From Mucilaginibacter ginsenosidivorax (GTDB lineage Bacteria > Bacteroidota > Bacteroidia > Sphingobacteriales > Sphingobacteriaceae), in NCBI RefSeq assembly GCF_007971525.1, contig NZ_CP042437.1:4464001-4528000 (forward strand): DNA of 64,000 nt, in the 5' to 3' direction. Made by a program: the position numbers and the translations under genes. Of the stretch, positions 54,894 to 62,900 are shown piece after piece. The stretch's first letter is position 1. Each line of letters opens with the position of its first letter. The notes under the pieces were generated by a model. That model searched no databases, was not told the DNA's origin, and saw only the letters and a program-made list of their open reading frames with translations.

Positions 54894-55979
54894 CTTTTTA
54901 TTTTTGGCGAAACGTTTCTTTAAGTTCAAAAAAAACGTTTCGTAATAAATGTACGATAATACGGGTACCAATGCCAGGAACAGCAGGTTAATGGGATATT
55001 TGGTAAGCGGGAACCGGGTATCATTAGACAGGAATAGTTGCTGCCAGATGTAAATACTGTACGATAGTACACCGATAAAACTCAATGCCTTTAAGTTCAG
55101 AAATTTATATACCAAATTAGTTTTAGGGCCGATGTTATTGACAATGATAATGCCGATAAAAATTGAAATGAACAAGTTGATAAAGCAGGATTGCAGCGTA
55201 AAAAAAGCATCAAACTTTAGGTAAAAGATCATAAAAACGGATACCAGTGTAGCCGCCAGCCCGAACCTGCCAAAGTTTAAATACCCTTTAAATAACAAAA
55301 CCGAAAACATGCAACCCACAGCTATACCCTGGAATTTAACCAGGTAGCGTAAGGCAGCTGATAGTACCCCGTTGTTTAAAAAGCCAACTAAGGTTTGCAG
55401 GTAAACCAGTAAGGGTGTCAGTATGATGATTGTCAGTAATATTGCCACATATAGCTGGAATTTCTTTTTGATGAAAACCGGGAACAGCAGGTAAAATTGC
55501 TCTTCGACGGATAGTGACCAGTAATGGGCCAGGCTCCAGTCAAACTGTAGCCTCCTGAAATAGGAAAGGTTGGCGATGAATAATGCTGACGATATAAAAC
55601 TGAGGGCACCAACCTGCATTTTGAAAAAATAATTAAGTATAGCAATTACCACGATATACAGGTAAGCTACCGGAAGGATTCTTAATGCACGGCGGATGTA
55701 AAAGTTTTTAAGCGATAAATCGCCGGTTGTTATTTTTTCCTTAATGCATAAGGTGGTAATCAAAAAACCGCTTATTACAAAAAATACATCAACACCCAAA
55801 GGACCAATAAATACAAGGCTTTGAAAATAAGGGTTATAGTTGAGGATGAAATGATGAATAAGCACCATGATGATAGAAATGGCCCTTAACCCATTCAGCG
55901 AGGGATATTTTTTTTGATCTAAAATAGCAGGTACTGTTTTTATTTCGGAGAAAAGGTTGGCGCTATTGTTAAACTTCAC
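54888..55979 (-). CDS. Membrane acyltransferase (acyltransferase-3 family)
   Basis: 363 residues from the GTG at 55979. Ten or so membrane segments; the family motifs SLNGLRAISIIMVLIHHF (His) near residue 30, FFVISGFLIT near residue 85 and an RRALRILPVAYLY segment near 110. It would O-acetylate or acylate a cell-surface polysaccharide or lipid. Not in the exopolysaccharide cluster, 2 kb away across adk and obgE. The starting codon GTG is the only upstream start in frame with the conserved part. Confidence 0.88.
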   Translation of the reverse strand: MKFNNSANLFSEIKTVPAILDQKKYPSLNGLRAISIIMVLIHHFILNYNPYFQSLVFIGPLGVDVFFVISGFLITTLCIKEKITTGDLSLKNFYIRRALRILPVAYLYIVVIAILNYFFKMQVGALSFISSALFIANLSYFRRLQFDWSLAHYWSLSVEEQFYLLFPVFIKKKFQLYVAILLTIIILTPLLVYLQTLVGFLNNGVLSAALRYLVKFQGIAVGCMFSVLLFKGYLNFGRFGLAATLVSVFMIFYLKFDAFFTLQSCFINLFISIFIGIIIVNNIGPKTNLVYKFLNLKALSFIGVLSYSIYIWQQLFLSNDTRFPLTKYPINLLFLALVPVLSYIYYETFFLNLKKRFAKNKKA

Positions 55980-56109
55980 GTTGATTACTATCCGGTTAAA
56001 AATTTAAAGATATAAAAACAAATAACTAATTATGGCGCAAAGTAAGATCATGTGAAACTGATACTTACAGGTTTTTTGAAAAAAAATGTGAGAGATTAAA
56101 AAGAAATTC

Positions 56110-56117
56110 TATCTTTG
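56110..56117 (+). promoter_or_regulatory. Candidate -7 promoter element of the tRNA-Arg gene
   Basis: TATCTTTG is a full match to TAnnTTTG, ending 16 bases before the tRNA 5' end. Confidence 0.55.
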
Positions 56118-56133
56118 CATTCCGTTTCGAAAA

Positions 56134-56207
<74 letters not shown>

Positions 56208-56259
56208 CATAAAATATGCCTTTAAATGGTTTAATCCATACAGGTACAAAGTTAATCCT

Positions 56260-56290
56260 AAGCCTTTCTGTGTTGTACCGAAAGGCTTTT
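56260..56290 (+). terminator. Intrinsic terminator between tRNA-Arg and adk
   Basis: AAGCCTTTC pairs with GAAAGGCTT and is followed by TT. It lies 15 bases before the adk start. Confidence 0.75.
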
Positions 56291-56304
56291 AATTTATAAC
56301 GAGC

Positions 56305-56886
56305 ATGCTAAACCTGGTATTGTTTGGTCCTCCCGGAGCCGGGAAAGGGACTCAGTCACAAAAGCTTATTGAACAATATGGATTAATCCATTTATCAACC
56401 GGCGATCTTTTACGTGGCGAAATTGCACAAGGAACAGAACTTGGGTTAGAGGCAAAGAAGTTGATGGATGATGGCAAGTTGGTTCCGGATGCGGTTGTAA
56501 TTGGTATGATCAGCAATAAGCTGGATAGCAATAAAGACGGTAAGGGTTTCATTTTTGATGGTTTCCCCCGCACAGTTGCACAGGCCGAAGCTTTGGATAG
56601 CTTGCTTGAAAGCAAAGCATCTGCTATATCTGGCATGATAGCGCTTGAGGTTGATGATGATGAATTATTGCGCCGCTTATTGCTACGTGGCAAAGATTCG
56701 GGCAGACCTGATGATGCGAACCCGGAAGTGATTAGCAAACGCATTCACGAATACAATGATAAAACGGCGCCAGTGGCCGGTTTTTATAAAAACCAGGGTA
56801 AATTTAAAAGCATTAATGGCATAGGCTCGGTAAATGAGATTTTTGCCCAGATACATGCCATAATCGAAGCCTGGTTAAAAGATTAA
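56305..56886 (+). CDS. adk: Adenylate kinase
   Basis: 193 residues. AMP + ATP to 2 ADP. GPPGAGKGTQSQKL at residues 7-20, DGFPRTVAQAEAL near 85, and a short LID (RLLLRGKDSGRPDDANPEVI) without zinc-binding cysteines, so it is the short-form bacterial enzyme. The 3' flank holds repeat element I and then obgE. Confidence 0.95.
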   Translation: MLNLVLFGPPGAGKGTQSQKLIEQYGLIHLSTGDLLRGEIAQGTELGLEAKKLMDDGKLVPDAVVIGMISNKLDSNKDGKGFIFDGFPRTVAQAEALDSLLESKASAISGMIALEVDDDELLRRLLLRGKDSGRPDDANPEVISKRIHEYNDKTAPVAGFYKNQGKFKSINGIGSVNEIFAQIHAIIEAWLKD

Positions 56887-56896
56887 TATTAAATAT

Positions 56897-56992
56897 AAGT
56901 CCGGAAGACGGTAAGTCAGTAAAGTCCGAAAGTTAGGAACATCAAAATTCTTAAACTTTCGGACTTTACTGACTTTCAGACTTTCCGTCTCC
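56897..56992. repeat. Heptamer/octamer inverted-arm element I (between adk and obgE)
   Basis: Left arm 56897-56935, right arm 56950-56992, units of AAAGTCCG/AAAGTCTG type in inverted order around a 14-base spacer. The left arm begins ten bases behind the adk stop codon; the right arm ends 18 bases before the obgE ATG. Confidence 0.8.
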
Positions 56993-57010
56993 AAAAAAAA
57001 AGAAGAAATT

Positions 57011-58018
57011 ATGTCGCAAGGTTCCAATTTTGTTGATTATGTGAAAATCTGTTGCCGCAGTGGCCATGGAGGGGCGGGCTCTGCGCATTTACACCGTGAT
57101 ATATTAACCTCCAAAGGAGGCCCCGATGGTGGCGACGGCGGCCGTGGCGGTCATGTTATAGTTAAAGGCAATGCCCAGTTATGGACCATGCTGCACCTTA
57201 AATACCGCAAGCATGTTATTGCCGGCGATGGCGATTCGGGCGGCAGTTCGTTACGTAGCGGTAAAACCGGAAGAGATGAGATTTTAGAGGTTCCCCTGGG
57301 CACAACCGTTAAAAATGCCGAAACCGGCGAAGTGATTTTCGAGATAACCCAGGACGGCGAAACCCGGATTTTGACCCCCGGCGGCCGTGGCGGCCTGGGC
57401 AACTGGCACTTTAAAACTCCAACCCAGCAAACCCCCCGCTTTGCCCAGCCCGGTGAAGATGGCAGGGAAGACTGGAATATACTGGAGCTAAAGATTCTGG
57501 CCGATGTTGGTTTGGTAGGTTTCCCTAATGCGGGTAAATCAACCCTGCTTTCGGTAGTATCTGCCGCTAAGCCCGAAATTGCCGATTATGCTTTTACTAC
57601 CCTGGTACCCAACCTGGGTATCGTATCGTACCGTGATAACCGCTCATTTGTAATGGCCGATATCCCCGGAATCATTGAGGGTGCATCGCAGGGCAAGGGG
57701 TTAGGTTTTAGGTTCCTGAGGCATATCGAGCGTAACTCAGTACTGCTGTTTATGGTACCCGCTGATACGCCACGCACCATCAAAGAAGAATATGAAATAT
57801 TGCTGAATGAGTTGCAGGAATACAACGCCGAACTGATGCACAAACCACGCGTGCTGGCAGTAACTAAAATGGATTTATTGGATGAGGAACTTCAGGCCGA
57901 AATGAAGAAGGAACTGCCGGAGGGTGTGCCATCCATTTTTATATCATCGGTAGCCCAAAAAAACCTGGCCGGTTTGAAGGATTTACTTTGGGCCGAGATC
58001 AATAAAGCAAGTGTTTAA
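57011..58018 (+). CDS. obgE: Obg-type GTPase ObgE/CgtA
   Basis: 335 residues. N-terminal glycine-rich Obg fold (GGPDGGDGGRGGHVIV; LGTTVKNAETGEVIFEI) about 1-160; G domain with GFPNAGKSTLLSVVSAAKP, DIPGIIEGASQGKGLG, VTKMDLLD (TKxD instead of NKxD) about 160-335. Involved in ribosome maturation. No third C-terminal TGS-like domain. A bifunctional gap of 57 bases separates it from the converging gene. Confidence 0.95.
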   Translation: MSQGSNFVDYVKICCRSGHGGAGSAHLHRDILTSKGGPDGGDGGRGGHVIVKGNAQLWTMLHLKYRKHVIAGDGDSGGSSLRSGKTGRDEILEVPLGTTVKNAETGEVIFEITQDGETRILTPGGRGGLGNWHFKTPTQQTPRFAQPGEDGREDWNILELKILADVGLVGFPNAGKSTLLSVVSAAKPEIADYAFTTLVPNLGIVSYRDNRSFVMADIPGIIEGASQGKGLGFRFLRHIERNSVLLFMVPADTPRTIKEEYEILLNELQEYNAELMHKPRVLAVTKMDLLDEELQAEMKKELPEGVPSIFISSVAQKNLAGLKDLLWAEINKASV

Positions 58019-58091
58019 ACTGGTTTAAATAGTTGGACTAAAACTGTATAAAACTTATACTTTTTTATATTTTTTTGATATAAATTGAAAC

Positions 58092-59663
58092 TTATTTAGC
58101 AGAATATAGCACATATTTGTCGCTCAGCATATCCATATGAAAACCCTTGTAACCCGGGAAACATTTACGGATGATGTTTGATTTTGGCCCCATGTAACTT
58201 GCCGGCAACATGATGAAAATTGGCCCGGCATGACCATAGTGTACATAGTCGTCAAATTCAATTTTTACATCAGGGCCAATGGGATCTAATATCACGTAGC
58301 GGTTATGGTTTATCTCCAAACCCAGGTCGGGGCTGATGAATACAAAAATAGCATTGTTGTTTTTACGGTCGAGTTCCATGATTTGGTCTAAGGATGGCTG
58401 ATCAATAAACAGTTGCGCTATGCCCGAAGTTCCCCTGGCATTTTTGGTTGCATTTTGATAATAGCTGGGGGCAAAATACCTAATACTTAAAGCAGTAATA
58501 AACAGGCATATCAAACCAAATCCAATTTTAACGGGCAACTTACTTAAACTTACCAGGTAAACAACGCCCGGTGTTATCAGCAAGCCGATTATACGCAAAT
58601 GCCTTCCCTCGTAGGATATGTTGGCCTGTTTTAAAAAACTGTAACCAAAAAACAATATGGAAAGCAAATAAAAAACACTAAATAACAGCGCATAGCTTTT
58701 GTTAGGAACAATGCGAACAATTTGTACCGCTAATAATACGCTCAATAAAGCCGCTATTGAGAGTACAAGCAACGACCAGCCGTGATTAAGTATAGCGGCG
58801 TTACTATGCGTTATAAGGCCGTTTAACATATCATCCAATGAAAAGCCGGTTAATAAGGGCGACGCCAAAGGAAAGCTTAGTGCCTCCCAGCTAAATTTGA
58901 AGCCAAATGAAGTGCCTGCCGGATTTGCTCCTTTAGCCATGTAACCCCAATAAATTACAGAAAATGACAACACAGCAGGTATACCAATCCAGGCGCCATT
59001 TTTAACCCAGTCTATTATTGCTGTTTTCTTTTGAGACAGGCTGAGCCACAGGTATAAACATCCTGCCCCGTACATCCATAAAAAGGATGATTTGCAGAAG
59101 AAGCCTATCCATCCGGATAGCAGCAAAAATAAGGCGAGCTTCCAGTCAATTTTATCAAAACTGATACAGCCGTATAAAAACCAGCCCAGGAACCCGAAAA
59201 GTAAAACCTCGCCGCCATTATAAAATATATAGGGTACGACAAATGCCTGCTGAACAACAATAATCAATACACTTATAGCAGCTAAATGCTTTGCGAAGTC
59301 GGCCTTTTTAAAGAAAGCATACAAGCCGGTAATGCCTAATAAGCTGCATACCATGGTAGTAATGGCTGCTGCGCGCCCATCATTAACACCGAACAACGAT
59401 TTAAAGAAGTAAGGGACCAAATATTGGCCCGGTGACCACCATGATAGAAATTCGCTATGATTTTTACTAATGTCGGCAGCGTCTGGCTTGTTTGTAATGT
59501 TAAAGGCTCCGCCGGCCTGCATCTTGTGCATCACCTGGAAGCCCCAGCTTGGATCTGGAAAAATGGCCGACGGCGCTATAAATACCATCATGCCCACAAT
59601 GACGGTAAGCAGGCATAAAGCAATTAAAATAATTTTGTGAGTATGTGATTGCTGCACGGTCAT
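58092..59663 (-). CDS. Polytopic membrane protein, GT-C-like
   Basis: 523 residues with about eleven membrane segments. The first periplasmic loop contains EFLSWWSPGQYLVPYFF with an acidic residue, as in the GT-C (PMT/ArnT-like) glycosyltransferases. The last ~100 residues are a soluble tail (IMLPASYMGPKSNIIRKCFPGYKG). I infer, without certainty, a glycosyltransferase using a lipid-linked sugar. It is on the same strand as the four genes of the exopolysaccharide cluster, separated by repeat J. Confidence 0.55.
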   Translation of the reverse strand: MTVQQSHTHKIILIALCLLTVIVGMMVFIAPSAIFPDPSWGFQVMHKMQAGGAFNITNKPDAADISKNHSEFLSWWSPGQYLVPYFFKSLFGVNDGRAAAITTMVCSLLGITGLYAFFKKADFAKHLAAISVLIIVVQQAFVVPYIFYNGGEVLLFGFLGWFLYGCISFDKIDWKLALFLLLSGWIGFFCKSSFLWMYGAGCLYLWLSLSQKKTAIIDWVKNGAWIGIPAVLSFSVIYWGYMAKGANPAGTSFGFKFSWEALSFPLASPLLTGFSLDDMLNGLITHSNAAILNHGWSLLVLSIAALLSVLLAVQIVRIVPNKSYALLFSVFYLLSILFFGYSFLKQANISYEGRHLRIIGLLITPGVVYLVSLSKLPVKIGFGLICLFITALSIRYFAPSYYQNATKNARGTSGIAQLFIDQPSLDQIMELDRKNNNAIFVFISPDLGLEINHNRYVILDPIGPDVKIEFDDYVHYGHAGPIFIMLPASYMGPKSNIIRKCFPGYKGFHMDMLSDKYVLYSAK

Positions 59664-59700
59664 AATAAAGGTAGTGTTATGTTAATTGTGTAACAACGGA

Positions 59701-59790
59701 TAGTCTTTAGTCGAAAGTCTTAAGCTCCAAGCCAAAAAAAAGAATAAATTTAAGTTTTGACTTAAGACTTAGTACTATTGACTTAACAAG
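59701..59790. repeat. Heptamer inverted-arm element J (between the WcaF-like and GT-C-like genes)
   Basis: Left arm 59701-59733, right arm 59752-59790, units of type AGTCnnn (AGTCTTT, AGTCGAA, AGTCTTA). The units resemble those of element C. Confidence 0.7.
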
Positions 59791-59801
59791 TAGTGGGTTA
59801 T

Positions 59802-60356
59802 TCACAGGCCGATTTCGCGGTTGCGGACTTTTACTGCCGGATTGCCCTGGTAAATACAGTACGGTTCAAGGTTTTTAGTTGCCACCGAACCGCTGGTTAA
59901 AACTGAATGGCTGCCGGCCGTTACGCCAAGGTTTACCGTTGCACCGGCGCCTATCCAAACACCATCTTCCAAAATTACGCTCTGGGTCATCAGGTTAAAT
60001 GATGGGGTTTTATAGTTGTGGCTGCCGGTAAGCAATATGGCCCCCTGCGATAAACATACGTTGGCACCAATGCTAATCATCACCAGGCTATCTATCCAAA
60101 CGTTTTCTCCAATCCAGGTGTTGTCGCCAATTTGTAAAAACCAGGGATACTTAATATTTACGCAAGGTTTTATAGTTACTTTTTTACCTATCGTAGCGCC
60201 AAACGTCCGCAATAAAAAAACTTTGAAACGGCTTGAGGGTATAAAACTGGTTTTGAAGAAAGCAGCATTCACATAAAACCATAACAGCCTTTTTAGTGCA
60301 TTGCCACCCGGGTGAAAAGGGTAGTTATTATAGGTTGACAGGTCGGTTTTATGCAT
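59802..60356 (-). CDS. WcaF-like colanic-acid-type acetyltransferase
   Basis: 184 residues from the ATG at 60356, which overlaps the end of the fusion gene; an earlier ATG at 60377 is also open. Left-handed beta-helix hexapeptide repeats (IGDNTWIGENVWIDSLVMIS, GANVCLSQGAILLTGSHNYK, GVWIGAGATVNLGVTAGSHS). The start KTDLSTYNNYPFHPGGN is characteristic of WcaF. It acetylates a sugar of the exopolysaccharide, probably on the lipid-linked intermediate. Part of the cluster 58092-64000. Confidence 0.85.
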   Translation of the reverse strand: MHKTDLSTYNNYPFHPGGNALKRLLWFYVNAAFFKTSFIPSSRFKVFLLRTFGATIGKKVTIKPCVNIKYPWFLQIGDNTWIGENVWIDSLVMISIGANVCLSQGAILLTGSHNYKTPSFNLMTQSVILEDGVWIGAGATVNLGVTAGSHSVLTSGSVATKNLEPYCIYQGNPAVKVRNREIGL

Positions 60357-61761
60357 GTTTGTTTGGGTGCTCATCATTTTGTTTGACCCAAAAATACAGG
60401 CTTATCATAATAATAGTGTACAAAATGATATTAAATATGGTATGGTGGTCAACTATACGGCTTGCATCTTTATTCCAGAACAAAGCCAGCAGTACAAAAC
60501 GCAGAATGTTTAAAAGTTGGATCACCAAAATCCCCGAAGTTAAAAAGATCAATTTTTGATTAGTTTTTTTAGGATAAGCTATTACAAAAGCCGCAAAAAA
60601 GCTCATCAGCCCAAGGCCAAGGCATGAGTACACCAGGATAATAGCCCCTTTGCCTGCAACCAGCAATTCGGTACCATTATGAATGGCCGAAAAACCAAGC
60701 CCGTTAAGTACCTGTGTGCTTATACTCAATAATAACCAACGCAGGCCTTGTATATAATTTAAATGATTAGCCAAAAACGGGTAATAATGGCTGCCCGGAT
60801 TAGTTATCCCAAAAAATAGAATATTAAAATAATAGAACAGCAGGAACAAAAACAGGAACCTGAATACAAATTTACCGGGTGAGATTCGACCGGTGTTTAC
60901 CAGTATACCCGGCTGTTTGTTTTTCAGGATCTCGTCAATTTTAACATCAACGATGAGCCTGAACCAGAAACCCTGTAAAAAATGAAATATGACGCCTATA
61001 CGCCCCTCTAATATGCCCAATTGGAATATCATGCGGTAAGTAAAGTAAAGCAACGGCCTTACGTAGCGGGGCAATTGCCACCACAATTGCTTAAGCCAGG
61101 CCGTACGCTCATCGGGCGAGCCAAACAAGGATGGCTTAAGGGTTTGTTGCCGCATTTTTTGCATGCGTTCCACCTCTTCCTGTGCCAGTAAATCGCTGTA
61201 GCGGTTATGTTTGGCTATCCAGAAGCTGATGTTGTTTTCTTTCAGGTTTTCCTCCAATATATGGCCATCTTTCCAAACAACAGTTTTACCGGGTACGATG
61301 AAGCGGTGGTCCATATTTTCATTCAGATCGGAGTAACCAACACCGAAGCGGATCATTTTAAGCAGGTAAAAAGGGTAATACCCGCCATGCTTTATCCAGC
61401 TGCCTTTGAAAAAATTTTTTCGGTTAAAGTAAATGCCGTCAATGTCCTGGTAGTCCTGGTCTTTGAAGTTTGCCAGCTTCTCTCTCAGTTCGGGCGTAAT
61501 TACCTGGTCGGCATCTAAACAAACAACCCAGGGCGTTTTGATATCGAAATTTTTTAGTGCGAAGTCCCACTGTTTAGGATGGTTTTCGAAAGCGTGCTGC
61601 AAAATAGAAGCACCTGCTTTTTGTGCTATCAAGATCGTATCATCATCACTGCCCGAATCTAAAATAAAAACGGGAGCATTTAACCCGGCTATTGATTCCA
61701 GCAGGCGGGGCAGGTGCTGCTCTTCGTTATAGGTAAGAATAATAAATGAATACGGCGGCAT
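60349..61761 (-). CDS. GT2 glycosyltransferase fused to an exosortase-like domain
   Basis: 470 residues from the ATG at 61761. Residues 1-~280: family 2 glycosyltransferase (PYSFIILTYNEEQHLPRLL, FILDSGSDDDT, WVVCLDADQVITPEL, LGILEGRIGVIFHFLQGFWF). Residues ~305-460: membrane domain of the exosortase/archaeosortase type, with Cys380 (VYSCLGLG), Arg421 (NILRFVLLALF) and His439/440 (VDHHTIFN) in the order of the Cys-Arg-His catalytic triad. A single gene joining an EPS glycosyltransferase to an exosortase is unusual in my view. It begins directly at the GT4 stop and overlaps the acetyltransferase. Its sorting target is not visible in this window. Confidence 0.78.
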   Translation of the reverse strand: MPPYSFIILTYNEEQHLPRLLESIAGLNAPVFILDSGSDDDTILIAQKAGASILQHAFENHPKQWDFALKNFDIKTPWVVCLDADQVITPELREKLANFKDQDYQDIDGIYFNRKNFFKGSWIKHGGYYPFYLLKMIRFGVGYSDLNENMDHRFIVPGKTVVWKDGHILEENLKENNISFWIAKHNRYSDLLAQEEVERMQKMRQQTLKPSLFGSPDERTAWLKQLWWQLPRYVRPLLYFTYRMIFQLGILEGRIGVIFHFLQGFWFRLIVDVKIDEILKNKQPGILVNTGRISPGKFVFRFLFLFLLFYYFNILFFGITNPGSHYYPFLANHLNYIQGLRWLLLSISTQVLNGLGFSAIHNGTELLVAGKGAIILVYSCLGLGLMSFFAAFVIAYPKKTNQKLIFLTSGILVIQLLNILRFVLLALFWNKDASRIVDHHTIFNIILYTIIMISLYFWVKQNDEHPNKHA

Positions 61762-62900
61762 CAATGTTTTTTGGCGATTTTAGTATAAAAACCTATATAT
61801 TTTTCGACCAGGCTATCGGTGCTGAAATCCGAATCAATTATACCAGGCGCCTGACGACTGATGCGTTCCATTTCAAGAGGAAGGACTGCTAACTGGTCAA
61901 TCATTTCTGCAACAGATACAGCGCTTGTTTCGCATAGCCAGCCAAGTTTATTTTTATCAACATAATCTGCAAGGCCAACTTGTTTGCTAATGAGTACCGG
62001 TGTACCAACGCTCAGGCTTTCAATTACCGCGTTGCCAAAGTTTTCATCATAGGATGGTAATACAAAAAGATGGTGTTTTTGCAGTACCTCAAATTTCTTC
62101 TCATTAATAAAGCCAGCCCAGGTTATTTTATTGCTAACGCCATTATCGGCAGCTAATTGCTTCAAGCTATCAACATAGTCCTGGCCACCGCTACCTGCGA
62201 TGGTGAGATGATATTTTGCTTGGATTAATGGTAAAGCATTGATCAGTAAATCGAGCCCTTTTTTTTCTTCTATCCTTGAAAAAAATAGCAGCTTAATTGG
62301 GGCGGCAACTGGGTTTTTCGTGGCCGGCCTGTCAACCGGGAGCTTTACAAAATTAGGTATGGTAGTTGAGCTTTTAGGCGTGATAATGCTACCGACGGCT
62401 TCACTTTCCCGTAGCGAAGTTGCGTGGATATGGCAGCGTTTTAAAACCGGTTTGCTCAGTAAGTTATGGATGAGTAATTTAATAAACCTGTTTTTATTTT
62501 GAAAAGAATAGGGGCTTAATGTCCCCCTCGGCGATACTACTACAGGCACACCACGCATAACGGCTATAAAGCAGGATAATACCGAAACCAGGTTCCACCA
62601 GGCGTGGACATGTACAGCATCATAAGTTTTAACATTCCTCCAAACGGCTGTTAATAATGCCGGCGACAGGTGGCTATGGTCTTTTGTAATGCGTTTAAAA
62701 TAGATAACGCTTACGCCATCAATCGTTACGGTTTGATTTGGCGTTACATCAAGTTCGGAAACACCGTTGGCAGTGGTGGCAAATACACTCACTTTGCAGC
62801 CTGCATTTGCCAGTTGCTCGCAAAGCATGGCTACTGACATGGTTGGCCCGCCATAAATGTAAGCCGGTTTGTATGCTGCCGAAATTTGTAGAATCCTCAA
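61761..62900 (-). CDS. Glycosyltransferase family 4 (EPS cluster)
   Basis: 379 residues. Start MRILQISAAYKPAYIYGGPTM uses a TTG codon (62900), the only in-frame start that keeps the conserved beginning. GT-B fold with VHAWWNLV, FFSRIEEKKGLDLLINA and EKKFEVLQKHHLFVLPSYDENFGNAVIESLSVGTPVL motifs of the GT4 C-terminal domain (EX7E-like: YDENFGNAVIE). Overlaps the Wzy-like gene by four bases and the fusion gene by three. Transfers a nucleotide-activated sugar to the EPS intermediate. Confidence 0.9.
   Translation of the reverse strand: MRILQISAAYKPAYIYGGPTMSVAMLCEQLANAGCKVSVFATTANGVSELDVTPNQTVTIDGVSVIYFKRITKDHSHLSPALLTAVWRNVKTYDAVHVHAWWNLVSVLSCFIAVMRGVPVVVSPRGTLSPYSFQNKNRFIKLLIHNLLSKPVLKRCHIHATSLRESEAVGSIITPKSSTTIPNFVKLPVDRPATKNPVAAPIKLLFFSRIEEKKGLDLLINALPLIQAKYHLTIAGSGGQDYVDSLKQLAADNGVSNKITWAGFINEKKFEVLQKHHLFVLPSYDENFGNAVIESLSVGTPVLISKQVGLADYVDKNKLGWLCETSAVSVAEMIDQLAVLPLEMERISRQAPGIIDSDFSTDSLVEKYIGFYTKIAKKH

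Noticed and set aside
61764..61764. TTG start of the GT2-exosortase gene one codon upstream
   Set aside because: The ATG at 61761 overlaps the GT4 stop as TGATG and is the stronger start.
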